Under the pieces are notes generated by a model. That model did not search any database. It had not been told where the DNA came from and worked only from the letters and a program-made list of their open reading frames with translations. Positions 33,230 through 42,600 of a stretch of DNA of 64,000 nucleotides are shown here, in pieces. The DNA lies in NCBI RefSeq assembly GCF_011684115.1, contig NZ_JAADJV010000005.1, forward strand, positions 248,001 through 312,000, in the 5' to 3' direction. The translations under genes were made by a program, and so were the position numbers. Each line of letters begins with the position of its first letter. Position 1 is the stretch's first letter. This DNA comes from Rahnella aceris (lineage in GTDB: Bacteria; Pseudomonadota; Gammaproteobacteria; Enterobacterales; Enterobacteriaceae).

Positions 33230-34744
33230 CTATTTCTTCAGGTCTGGATTAACTAACGGGGCAATCACCGCTAAAAGATCAGTTGCCAGCATACCGCGCG
33301 TTCCCTGCCGGTGGGCAATTTCGTCTGCGGCAGCACCATGCACTACTGAGCCCGCGCAGGCCGCATCATAACTATTTAGTTTCTGAGCCAGCAGGCCGCC
33401 GATAATACCAGAAAGTACGTCGCCCATGCCGCCGGATGCCATACCGGCATTGCCGACATCCGCGACCGCCATCTCGCCACGCTCACTGGCAATCAGAGTG
33501 CCGGCACCTTTGAGCACCACCACGCCGCCATATCGCTCCGTGAGTTTCTTCGCTGAAAGTAAGCGGTCACTTTCAATTTCGTTCACGCTGCAACCTAGCA
33601 AACGTGCCGCTTCGCCCGGATGGGGCGTCAGCACACGATTTTGCCGTTTCCGCGGATTGATTGCCAGCAGGTTAAGCGCATCAGCGTCCCATAAGGCCGG
33701 TTTATCCCAATTTTCTGCGCGTTCTACCGCCTGTTTGCCCCATTCTTTCTGACCCAGACCGGGGCCGATAACTAACACATCCGCCCATTCAAGCCCTTCA
33801 TCGAGCGACTCTGCGGTGAGTTCTTCCACCATCAGCTCAGGTCTCGCGGTCAGTAACGGTCCGGTATTTTCTTTGTGAGTGAGTACTCGCACCAGTCCGG
33901 CCCCGCTTCGCAACGCGGCTTCCGAAGCCATGCGGATCGCCCCCGCAAAACCGGTATCGCCGCCCACTACCAGCAAACGCCCGTGTTCGCCCTTGTGAGA
34001 ACAAGGGCGACGCGGGTGCAGCCATGCGCCTAATTGTGACGCATCCAGCCGTTGTAAGGGAGCAAGATGCCCGCCCAGCCAGCTTTCCAGCCCCAGCGCA
34101 TCGCAGTGTAATTTGCCGGTGTAGTCGCGCGCCTGCCCGGTCAGTAAACCGGGTTTCAGGGCGATGAAACTGATCGTATGCGAGGCGTGAACCACCTTCC
34201 CCGCAGTCTGACCTGTTTGCGCATCAAGACCGGAAGGGATATCTAAAGAGATGACAGGCAAAGACGCCGAGTTAATGGCTTCAATCAGCCCGTCATAAGG
34301 TGCTCGCGGCGCGGAAGATAAACCGGTGCCAAGCAAACCATCGATAATCAGATCAGCGTCCTGCGGCCATGCAAAGTCCGCAGGGTTAACCGTGCCGCCG
34401 CTTTTCAGCCAATCCTGCCGCGCTGTTTCTGCCTCTTCTGGCAGCGGCTTGCTGCCTGCCACGGCCAGCAGCGTCACGCTTATGCCTGCAGTTTTCGCCA
34501 GACGCGCAACTTCAAAACCGTCGCCACCGTTATTACCGTGGCCACACAAAATCAGCCAGTGGCGGGTTTGCGGAAACTCACGCTGCGCCAGTAAAAAAGC
34601 GGCTTTTGCCGCACGTTGCATCAGTGTAAACAGAGAAATCCCCGTTTCCTGCGCCGCCTGGCGTTCAGCCTGTCGCAGCCAGTCAGCAGAAAACACAGAA
34701 TGTGGTAAACTCGCCTCGTTTCGTTTTTCACGTTGGTTCGTCAT
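33230..34744 (-). CDS. nnr: Bifunctional NAD(P)H-hydrate repair enzyme Nnr
   Basis: Nnr repairs hydrated NAD(P)H: the N-terminal half (about 15-215) epimerises the R form and the C-terminal half (about 225-500) dehydrates the S form with ADP. Visible motifs are CGHGNNGGDGFEVAR (near 68), LDIPSGLDA (near 162) and NAGMASGGMGDVLSG (near 433). The ATG at 34744 has a GAGGGAG ribosome site and overlaps the start codon of divergent queG. It heads the superoperon that continues through hflC. Confidence 0.95.
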   Translation of the reverse strand: MTNQREKRNEASLPHSVFSADWLRQAERQAAQETGISLFTLMQRAAKAAFLLAQREFPQTRHWLILCGHGNNGGDGFEVARLAKTAGISVTLLAVAGSKPLPEEAETARQDWLKSGGTVNPADFAWPQDADLIIDGLLGTGLSSAPRAPYDGLIEAINSASLPVISLDIPSGLDAQTGQTAGKVVHASHTISFIALKPGLLTGQARDYTGKLHCDALGLESWLGGHLAPLQRLDASQLGAWLHPRRPCSHKGEHGRLLVVGGDTGFAGAIRMASEAALRSGAGLVRVLTHKENTGPLLTARPELMVEELTAESLDEGLEWADVLVIGPGLGQKEWGKQAVERAENWDKPALWDADALNLLAINPRKRQNRVLTPHPGEAARLLGCSVNEIESDRLLSAKKLTERYGGVVVLKGAGTLIASERGEMAVADVGNAGMASGGMGDVLSGIIGGLLAQKLNSYDAACAGSVVHGAAADEIAHRQGTRGMLATDLLAVIAPLVNPDLKK

Positions 34745-35897
34745 GACACTCCCTCTCGATCTCGTTCAACTGGCTCAACATATCAAGCAATGGGGCCAAT
34801 CGCTAGGCTTCCAGCAGGTTGGCATCTGCGATACAGACTTATCTGCCGAAGAGCCTAAACTGCAAGACTGGCTTGATAAACAATATCATGGCGAGATGGA
34901 ATGGATGGCGCGCCACGGCATGTTACGCGCACGGCCGCATGAACTTCTGCCCGGCACATTGCGGGTGATCAGCGTGCGCATGAATTATTTACCCGCCAAA
35001 GCAGCCTTTGCCAAAATCCTGAATAATCCTCAACTCGGCTACGTCAGCCGCTATGCCCTTGGACGTGACTATCACAAAGTCTTGCGCCAGCGCCTGAAAA
35101 AACTTGGCGATATGATTCAGGCGCATTGTACTGAACACGCTGATCAGACCGTCACCTTTCGCCCTTTTGTCGATTCCGCCCCCGTGATGGAACGCCCGCT
35201 GGCGGCGAAAGCCGGTCTTGGCTGGGTTGGTAAACACTCACTCATTCTTAACCGTGAATCCGGTTCATGGTTCTTTCTCGGCGAACTACTGATTGATTTG
35301 CCCCTGCCTGTCGATCAGCCGCAGGAAGAGAAATGCGGAAAGTGCGTGGCCTGCATCACCACTTGCCCGACCGGTGCCATTGTTGCGCCTTATACCGTCG
35401 ATGCCCGCCGCTGTATTTCCTATCTAACCATTGAGCTGGAAGGCGCAATACCGGAAGAATTCCGCGCGCTGATGGGTAACCGTATCTACGGCTGCGATGA
35501 TTGCCAGCTGATTTGCCCCTGGAATCGCTATTCGCAACTGACGGATGAAGAAGATTTCAGCCCGCGCGCCGCGCTGCATGCACCAGAGCTGATTGAATTG
35601 TTTAGCTGGGCGGAAGAAAAATTTTTGCGTATCACGGAAGGTTCGCCGATCCGGCGTATCGGACATCTGCGCTGGCTGCGCAATATTGCAGTGGCGCTGG
35701 GCAATGCGCCCTATTCGGAAGACGTGCTTAATGCCTTACAGTCGCGGGAAGGGAAAAATGCGTTGCTGGATGAACATATCAGTTGGGCAATCGCACAGCA
35801 GACAGAAAGAAGGAATGAACATCGGATAGAAGTGCAAACTTCACAGCAAAAACGCCTGATCCGCGCAGTGGAAAAGGGTTTGCCAAGGGATGCATAA
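34743..35897 (+). CDS. queG: Epoxyqueuosine reductase QueG
   Basis: QueG performs the last step of queuosine synthesis, reducing epoxyqueuosine in tRNA with a cobalamin cofactor and two 4Fe-4S clusters. The 384-aa product has CGKCVACITTCPTGAI (near 199) and CDDCQLICPWN (near 251), plus the C-terminal HEAT-like repeat (RRIGHLRWLRNIAVALGNAP). The ATG at 34743 matches the E. coli N-terminus (MSEPLDL versus MTLPLDL) and shares two bases with the nnr ATG on the other strand. The ribosome site is weak. Confidence 0.95.
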   Translation: MTLPLDLVQLAQHIKQWGQSLGFQQVGICDTDLSAEEPKLQDWLDKQYHGEMEWMARHGMLRARPHELLPGTLRVISVRMNYLPAKAAFAKILNNPQLGYVSRYALGRDYHKVLRQRLKKLGDMIQAHCTEHADQTVTFRPFVDSAPVMERPLAAKAGLGWVGKHSLILNRESGSWFFLGELLIDLPLPVDQPQEEKCGKCVACITTCPTGAIVAPYTVDARRCISYLTIELEGAIPEEFRALMGNRIYGCDDCQLICPWNRYSQLTDEEDFSPRAALHAPELIELFSWAEEKFLRITEGSPIRRIGHLRWLRNIAVALGNAPYSEDVLNALQSREGKNALLDEHISWAIAQQTERRNEHRIEVQTSQQKRLIRAVEKGLPRDA

Positions 35898-35936
35898 CCA
35901 TTCCCCAAAGCAATGCATGAGAAAAGCGATATTTTC

Positions 35937-35945
35937 TGTGCATAA
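35937..35945 (-). promoter_or_regulatory. DnaA box A of the datA-like locus
   Basis: TGTGCATAA on the plus strand, that is TTATGCACA on the minus strand, an exact DnaA box. A weaker 7/9 match (GATGCATAA) lies at 35889-35897, at the queG stop. Confidence 0.8.
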
Positions 35946-36028
35946 AAATAAAAATGCTTTGCCAATCAAGTGCAAAAAAAAGAGCAAGTGATCGTCATAA
36001 CGTTTCTTTATAAATTTATATTGATTTA

Positions 36029-36041
36029 AATCAACAAGTTA
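36029..36041 (+). promoter_or_regulatory. IHF binding site of the datA-like locus
   Basis: AATCAACAAGTTA matches WATCAA-N4-TTR completely and lies in an AT-rich segment between DnaA boxes A and B. It overlaps TTGATTTAAATCAA (36021-36034), which also resembles an FNR box. Confidence 0.75.
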
Positions 36042-36097
36042 TATTTTGGCAATATGGCGAGCGCAAAAAACAGACAGTGTAAAAAAACAACTAAACC

Positions 36098-36106
36098 TGT
36101 GGATAA
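36098..36106 (-). promoter_or_regulatory. DnaA box B of the datA-like locus
   Basis: TGTGGATAA on the plus strand, that is TTATCCACA on the minus strand, the highest-affinity form of the DnaA box. It is 57 bp beyond the IHF site. Confidence 0.85.
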
Positions 36107-36150
36107 GTCTGTTTAAAACATTACTACAAATCGTGTAATGATCACGTCAT

Positions 36151-36159
36151 TTATGCACA
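36151..36159 (+). promoter_or_regulatory. DnaA box C of the datA-like locus
   Basis: TTATGCACA, an exact DnaA box in the opposite orientation to boxes A and B, 53 bp from the start of the tRNA-Gly gene on its right. Confidence 0.8.
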
Positions 36160-36211
36160 GAAAATGCAGGAAGAAAGCGTTAAGAAATGATTTTGAACTG
36201 AAGAAGAAAAC

Positions 36212-36287
<76 letters not shown>

Positions 36288-36348
36288 ATTGAGATGTCTG
36301 ACATCTGCTGTACTGGCATTTGCTATAAATGTACAGCCTTTGAAACTT

Positions 36349-36424
<76 letters not shown>

Positions 36425-36481
36425 GTCGCATGGCACTGCTTTTTACGGCTTAAATCTTTGAATCTACGTAACTTAAAAATT

Positions 36482-36557
<76 letters not shown>

Positions 36558-36598
36558 TCTGCGCACTCAACGAAATTCTTCATCGGTACGGGGTGCGC

Positions 36599-36626
36599 AT
36601 TATACGAGAAATCCTTTTAGCCGCAA
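36599..36626 (-). promoter_or_regulatory. Promoter of the tRNA-Gly operon
   Basis: On the minus strand TTGCGG (36626-36621), 16-bp spacer, TATAAT (36604-36599), followed by the GC-rich discriminator GCGCACCCC typical of stringently controlled stable-RNA promoters. It lies between orn and the tRNA genes. Confidence 0.82.
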
Positions 36627-36741
36627 GCCCCTGAAAGCAAAAAAATGAATTTTTCGTTCAAGTGTCGATTAAAACATCAAAGAGATGAATTAATCAGCGA
36701 AACACGGTGATTTCGTGCTCCGCAGCGCAATAAAAAAGATT

Positions 36742-37296
36742 TCAGTTATTCTGGAGATTAATAAAATGTTCGCGGTAGTAGGCTAATTCAGCGACGGATT
36801 CACGGATATCATCCAGGGCCTGATGGGTATTTTGCTTTTTAAAACCGGCCAGCACTTCCGGCTTCCAGCGACGCGCCAGTTCTTTCAGCGTGCTGACATC
36901 CAGGTAACGGTAATGGAAATACTCTTCCAGCTCCGGCATATACTTAAACAGGAAACGTCGGTCCTGCCCGACGCTGTTGCCGCAAATCGGCGATTTCCCC
37001 GCCGGAACCCACTCGCGCAGGAACTCGATAGTTTTTTGCTGGGCTGCATTGTCATCAAACGGGCTGGCTTTGACGCGATCCACCAGACCGCTGCCGGTGT
37101 GCGTACGCACATTCCAGTCATCCATCAGCGCCAGCTGAGCATCAGACTGATGCACCGCCATCACCGGCCCTTCGGCCAGAATGTTCAGATGCGCGTCCGT
37201 CACCAGCGTGGCAATCTCAATAATGCGGTCACGTTCAGGATCCAGACCGGTCATTTCCAGGTCGATCCAAATTAAGTTCGAGTCATTTGAAGCCAT
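36742..37296 (-). CDS. orn: Oligoribonuclease Orn
   Basis: Orn degrades the last short RNA fragments, mainly dinucleotides including pGpG, to mononucleotides and is usually essential. The 184-aa DEDDh exonuclease shows [20 protein letters not shown] (near residue 10), a central NWNV-type segment, and [10 protein letters not shown] (near 160). It is divergent from rsgA across 126 bp that include a 16-bp palindrome. Confidence 0.97.
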   Translation of the reverse strand: MASNDSNLIWIDLEMTGLDPERDRIIEIATLVTDAHLNILAEGPVMAVHQSDAQLALMDDWNVRTHTGSGLVDRVKASPFDDNAAQQKTIEFLREWVPAGKSPICGNSVGQDRRFLFKYMPELEEYFHYRYLDVSTLKELARRWKPEVLAGFKKQNTHQALDDIRESVAELAYYREHFINLQNN

Positions 37297-37324
37297 GATG
37301 TGTCCTGTTACAAAGTAGAGAGTT

Positions 37325-37340
37325 GACGGAGATCTCCGTC
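37325..37340. repeat. Perfect 16-bp palindrome between orn and rsgA
   Basis: GACGGAGATCTCCGTC is a perfect palindrome. It lies 29 bp upstream of orn and 83 bp upstream of rsgA, and overlaps a TTGACG -35-like element on the plus strand. It could be an operator or a leader hairpin of orn; no known regulator site was recognised. Confidence 0.6.
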
Positions 37341-37422
37341 ATTCGGGCAATTACTATAAAATAGCTGGTATCATAGTCGTTTTGGTCGCACCGAGCGATT
37401 AAAGCCAGTCAAGTGAGGCGCA

Positions 37423-38460
37423 GTGACTAAGTCAAAACTGTCTAAAGGGCAACAACGTCGCGTTCAGACTAACCATCAGCGTCGTCTGACACAGACCGAC
37501 AAACGAAAAGAGCTGGACGATTCTCTGCATGGCGAACCGCAGGACGGCGTTGTCATCAGCCGTTTCGGGATGCATGCGGACGTTGAAGCGGCCGACGGCA
37601 GCCAGCACCGTTGCAATATCCGCCGTACCATCCGTTCTCTGGTCACCGGTGACCGCGTTGTATGGCGCGCCGGGGAAAATACCAGTGTGAAAGGTATCGT
37701 CGAGGCGGTCCACGAACGAACTTCCGTTCTGACACGCCCTGATTTCTATGATGGCGTCAAACCCATTGCCGCAAACATTGACCAGATCGTCATTGTCTCC
37801 GCCATTCTGCCGGAGCTGTCGCTCAATATTATTGACCGTTATCTGGTAGCGTGCGAAACCGTTGAAGTTGAGCCGCTGATTGTGCTCAATAAAATCGATC
37901 TGCTCGACGACGAAGGCCGTAAATTCGTTCAGGGCATGATGGATATCTACCGCAATATCAATTATCGCGTACTCGAAGTGTCGAGCCAGACCGGCGAAGG
38001 CATGCCTGCGTTTGAAAAGGCGCTGACTGACCGCATCAGTATTTTTGCCGGCCAGTCAGGCGTAGGCAAATCCAGCCTGCTGAACGCCCTGCTGCCACCG
38101 GATGAAAAACAAATTCTGGTGAATGAAGTCTCTGATAACTCAGGCCTGGGTCAGCACACCACCACCGCAGCGCGTCTGTATCACTTCCAGCATGGCGGCG
38201 ACGTCATCGACTCCCCGGGCGTGCGTGAATTCGGCTTATGGCACCTTGCGCCAGAGCAAATCACCCAGGGCTTTGTCGAATTCCGTCCTTTCCTTGGCTA
38301 CTGCAAATTCCGTGACTGCAAACACGGCAGTGATCCGGGCTGTGCAATCCGTGACGCCGTAGACCGGGGTGAAATAGCCGAAGAACGTTTCGACAACTAC
38401 CACCGCATTCTGGAAAGCATGGAAGACGTAAAAACACGTAAAAACTTCGACACGCTGTAA
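37423..38460 (+). CDS. rsgA: Ribosome small-subunit-dependent GTPase RsgA
   Basis: RsgA is a circularly permuted GTPase that checks late 30S maturation and releases RbfA. The 345-aa product has an OB-fold (about 35-105), NKIDLLDD (G4, near 161), [12 protein letters not shown] (G1, near 210), DSPGVREF (G3, near 263) and a zinc finger with [14 protein letters not shown]. The start is GTG at 37423 after a GAGG ribosome site, matching the family N-terminus ([10 protein letters not shown]). Confidence 0.96.
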   Translation: MTKSKLSKGQQRRVQTNHQRRLTQTDKRKELDDSLHGEPQDGVVISRFGMHADVEAADGSQHRCNIRRTIRSLVTGDRVVWRAGENTSVKGIVEAVHERTSVLTRPDFYDGVKPIAANIDQIVIVSAILPELSLNIIDRYLVACETVEVEPLIVLNKIDLLDDEGRKFVQGMMDIYRNINYRVLEVSSQTGEGMPAFEKALTDRISIFAGQSGVGKSSLLNALLPPDEKQILVNEVSDNSGLGQHTTTAARLYHFQHGGDVIDSPGVREFGLWHLAPEQITQGFVEFRPFLGYCKFRDCKHGSDPGCAIRDAVDRGEIAEERFDNYHRILESMEDVKTRKNFDTL

Positions 38461-38474
38461 TGCTAATTAATTGA

Positions 38475-38618
38475 ATTAACATGTTAATGGCAAACGGGTG
38501 AGGTTAACGGAAGTTGAACCGTTGATTTCACCCCGTTACAATCCTCCGCCATACAACACTGCGTGACCCTGAACTGATTTCAGGGTCTCCTGCAAAATGA
38601 CCGGTAACGCCGGTCATT
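38475..38618 (+). promoter_or_regulatory. Structured rsgA-psd interval with a palindrome and three hairpins
   Basis: In order: a 14-bp palindrome ATTAACATGTTAAT (38475-38488); a nested hairpin with outer arms AACGGGTGA / TCACCCCGTT and inner arms AACGG / CCGTT (38493-38537); ACCCTGAA / TTCAGGGT (38566-38586); and a perfect 9-bp stem AATGACCGG / CCGGTCATT (38596-38618) ending 24 bp before psd. None has a clear T-run, so they look like leader structure or protein sites rather than terminators. Confidence 0.5.
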
Positions 38619-38642
38619 CATACCATCCAAGAGGTTTTCCCC

Positions 38643-39620
38643 GTGCTGGACAGTATCAAAATCAAACTGCAATACTTACTTCCTAAACAAGGACTGACCC
38701 GTCTTGCTGGCTGGGGCGCGGACAAACGTGCGGCCACGCTGACCCATTGGGTGATCAAAGCGTTTGCGCGTTTTTATAACGTCGACATGAAAGAAGCGCA
38801 AAACCCGGATCTCAAATCTTACGCCACATTTAACGAATTCTTCGTGCGTCCGCTGCGCGATGGCGCACGTCCGGTCGTCAGCGGTCTGGATATGCTTTGC
38901 CTGCCAGCCGACGGCGCAGTTAGCCAGTTAGGGGCAATTACCGATGGCAAGCTGTTCCAGGCTAAAGGTCATTTCTACAGTTTAGAAGCGCTGCTGGCGG
39001 GTAACTATCTGCTGGCTGAGCAGTTCAAAGACGGCCAGTTCGCCACCATTTATCTGGCACCACGGGATTATCACCGCGTGCATATGCCGTGTGACGGCGT
39101 GCTGCGCGAAATGATTTATGTGCCGGGTGATTTGTTCTCCGTCAACCCGCTGACCGCCGCGAATGTGCCAAATCTGTTCGCCCGTAACGAACGCGTCATC
39201 TGCGTCTTTGATACTGAATTCGGGCCGATGGTGCAGATTCTGGTCGGCGCAACGATTGTCGGCAGCATTGAAACCGTCTGGGCCGGCGGTGTCACACCAC
39301 CACGCGAAGGCATTATCAAACGCTGGACCTATCCGGCGGCGGGCGAAGAAGGTGCCATCGCGCTGGAAAAAGGTCAGGAAATGGGCCGTTTCAAACTGGG
39401 TTCTACGGTGATCAACCTGTTTGCCGCTAAACAAATTCGCTTCATGCCGAATCTGAGCAATGGCACCGTGACCCGCATGGGCGAACCGTTCGCTGAAGCG
39501 CTGCGTGCAGCGGCACCCGCAACAACTGACGCGCAAGCACCAGCAACAGAAGTACCTGTAGCAACAGAAACACCTGCTGGTGTGGCAACGGCTGAACCAC
39601 AAGTCCCGAAAGATTATTAA
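38643..39620 (+). CDS. psd: Phosphatidylserine decarboxylase proenzyme
   Basis: Psd makes phosphatidylethanolamine, the main membrane lipid, by decarboxylating phosphatidylserine. The 325-aa proenzyme cleaves itself at the LGST motif (in [11 protein letters not shown] near residue 254) to create the pyruvoyl group on the serine. The catalytic His motif [13 protein letters not shown] lies near 138. The C-terminal tail (from about 295) is Ala/Pro/Thr-rich and variable. It starts with GTG at 38643 after AAGAGG, and is followed by mscM, as in E. coli. Confidence 0.95.
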   Translation: MLDSIKIKLQYLLPKQGLTRLAGWGADKRAATLTHWVIKAFARFYNVDMKEAQNPDLKSYATFNEFFVRPLRDGARPVVSGLDMLCLPADGAVSQLGAITDGKLFQAKGHFYSLEALLAGNYLLAEQFKDGQFATIYLAPRDYHRVHMPCDGVLREMIYVPGDLFSVNPLTAANVPNLFARNERVICVFDTEFGPMVQILVGATIVGSIETVWAGGVTPPREGIIKRWTYPAAGEEGAIALEKGQEMGRFKLGSTVINLFAAKQIRFMPNLSNGTVTRMGEPFAEALRAAAPATTDAQAPATEVPVATETPAGVATAEPQVPKDY

Positions 39621-39667
39621 GTTCGCCCTGAACAGACGAAAAGAACTGAGAAAAAGGATGTGACCGA

Positions 39668-42600
39668 GTGCGCCTGATCCCCGCCCTGCTGATGAGTTTA
39701 CTGCTGTCCCTGCCATTGATGGCGGGTGCAGCCCCGACTGAAGATCAGCTCAAACAGGAGCTGAAACAGGCGGAAGCCAACAAAGAAATGGCCAATCAGA
39801 CGCAGGTGGTTGAGGCGCTGCAAAGCGCACTCAACTGGCTGAATGAAGCCAGTGTTTCAGCCGGGCGCACGGCGGAATATCAAAAGGTCATTGATGACTT
39901 TCCAAAACTGACGCAGGCCCTGCGCCAGGAATTGCGAAATCAGCCTGACAAGCCACCCGCGCTGGATAACAGCATCTCAGCCGCTCAGCTCGAGCAGCAA
40001 ATTCTGCAAGTCAGCAGCCAGCAACTGGAAGAAACCCGCCAGTTACGTCAGGAGCAGGATCGTTCCCGTGACATCAGCGACTCACTAAGTCTGATCCCGC
40101 AACAGCAATCCGAAGCCCGCAACGCGCTGAGCGACATCGATCAGCGCATACAGGCGGCGACAGCGGCGGCCACCTCCTCACCCCTGGCGCAGGCGCAACT
40201 CAGCGCGCTTCAGGCCGAATCCGCAGCGCGCAAAGCGAAGGTGGATGAACTGGAACTGGCTCAGCTTTCTGCCAATAACCGGCAGGAATTGTCGCGGATG
40301 CGCACCGATCTCTACAAAAAGCGCGCCGATTTTCTTGATCAGCAATTACAGGTTTTACGCAACACGCTGAATAATCAACGTCAGCAGGAAGCCGAACAGG
40401 CGCTGGAAAAAACCGAGCTGCTGGCCGAACAGAGTGGCGAGTTGCCACACTCGATCAGTCAGCAGTTACAGGCAAACCGCGAGTTGTCGCTGGCGCTGAA
40501 TCAGCAGGCGCAGCGGATGGACCTGATTTCCTCTCAACAACGTCAGGCCGCTGCACAGACTCAGCAGGTACGTCAGGCGATTAATACCATTCGCGAACAG
40601 GCGCAGTGGCTTGGCGCGTCTAATTTACTTGGCGAAACCCTGAGGGCGCAGGTTGCGCGTCTGCCGGATATGCCAAAACCGCAACAGCTTGACCGCGATA
40701 TGGGCCAGTTGCGCGTTCAGCGTCTGCACTATGAAGATTTGCTGGATAAGCAGGCTATTTACCGTCAGGCGCGGCAGGACGATGGCAAACCGCTCACCAC
40801 AGATCAGCAAAAAATTCTGGATGCGCAGTTGCGGACGCAACGTGATTTGCTCAATTCCCTGCTCTCGGGTTGCGATACCCAAATTCTTGAACTGACCAAG
40901 CTGAAAGTGGCAAACAGCCAACTGGTGGAGGCGCTGAATGACGTACATGACGCCGCCCACCGTTATCTGTTCTGGGTGGCAGACGTCAGCGCCATCGGCA
41001 TTTCTTACCCGGTGCAGGTCGCGCATGACCTGAAACGGCTGGTCTCGCTGGATTCGCTCAGCCAGCTTGGCGGCGCGTCGATGATGATGGTCACCAGCAA
41101 AGAAACACTGTTGCCGCTGTTTGGCGCACTGATTCTGGTGATTATCAGCATCAGTTCCCGCAAGCACTATTATGCATTTCTGGAACGTGCCAGCAGTAAA
41201 GTCGGCAAAGTCACGCAGGATCATTTCTCGCTGACCCTGCGTACCGTGTTCTGGTCAATTCTGGTGGCGATGCCGTTACCTGTGCTGTGGGCCGCGCTGG
41301 GATTCGGGCTGCAAAGTGCCTGGCCGTATCCGATTGCGGTGGCGATCGGCGATGGCGTCACCGCGACGTTGCCAATCCTGTGGGCGTTTATGGTCAGTGC
41401 CGCGCTGGCACATCCTCAGGGATTGTTTGTGGCACACTTCGGCTGGCCGCAGCGTGCGGTGTCAAGGGCACTGCGCTATTACGCGCTGTCGATCTGGGTG
41501 CTGGTGCCGCTCATTATGGCGCTGATTACCTTCGATAATCTCAACGATCGCGAGTTCTCTAATACGCTGGGACGTCTGTGCTTCGTGATTCTGTGTCTGG
41601 TGGTCGCACTGGTCACCAATAGCCTGAAACGCGCGGGCATTCCGCTGTATCACGATAAAAAAGGCAACAGCGAAAACATCATTAACAAGACGCTGTGGTG
41701 GATGCTGCTGGGCGCACCGATTGTCGCTGCGCTGGCTTCACTGATGGGCTACCTCGCGACCTCACAGGCGCTGCTGGCCCGCCTGGAAACCTCGGTCGCC
41801 ATCTGGTTCGTGTTGCTGGTGATTTATCACATTATCCGCCGCTGGATGCTGATTCAGCGACGTCGTATCGCCTTCGAACGCGCCAAGCAGCGCCGTGCGG
41901 AAATGCTGAATCAACGCGCCCGCGGTGAGGAAGATGGCCATCAGATCAGCACCAGCAATGAAGGCACGGTCGAGATTGAGGAACCGGTGGTGGATCTGGA
42001 TGCCATCTCTGCCCAGTCGCTGCGGCTGGTGCGTTCTCTGCTGACGTTGATCGCGCTGATCTCGGTGATCTTCCTGTGGTCTGAAATCCACTCGGCCTTC
42101 TCTTTCCTGGAAAATATTCATCTCTGGCAGGTTGCGTCTACGGTTCAGGGGGTGGAAAGCATGCAGCCGATCACCCTCGGATCGGTGCTGATCGCCATTC
42201 TGGTGCTGATTATCACCACGCAACTGGTGCGTAATCTGCCCGCATTGCTGGAACTGGCGCTGCTGCAACACCTGGATCTGACGCCGGGTACCGGCTATGC
42301 CGTACTGACCGTCACCAAATACGTATTGCTGCTGATTGGCGGCCTGACCGGTTTCTCGCTGATCGGGATCGAGTGGGCAAAACTGCAATGGCTGGTGGCG
42401 GCACTCGGTGTCGGTCTCGGCTTCGGTTTGCAGGAGATCTTCGCTAACTTTATTTCCGGCCTGATTATCCTGTTTGAAAAACCGATCCGTATCGGCGATA
42501 CCGTAACGATCCGCAACCTGACCGGCAGTATCACCAGGATCAACACCCGTGCCACGACGATCGCTGACTGGGACCGCAAGGAGATTATCGTGCCGAACAA

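Larger units (their letters stand above)
35937..36159. other. datA: datA-like DnaA-inactivation locus (DnaA boxes plus IHF site)
   Basis: The 314-bp gap between queG and the tRNA-Gly genes has no gene. It contains three exact matches to the DnaA box TTATNCACA: 35937-35945 (minus), 36098-36106 (minus) and 36151-36159 (plus). A full IHF consensus (WATCAA-N4-TTR) at 36029-36041 lies between the first two. E. coli datA, which with IHF promotes hydrolysis of ATP on DnaA and prevents over-initiation, lies at the same place beside glyVXY and also has an IHF site between two key DnaA boxes in a core of about 180 bp. The identity is inferred from position and motif layout. Confidence 0.82.

Noticed and set aside
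36021..36034. TTGATTTAAATCAA, a perfect FNR-like palindrome
   Set aside because: No gene start lies on either side, and it overlaps a full IHF consensus between DnaA boxes. The IHF reading explains it better.
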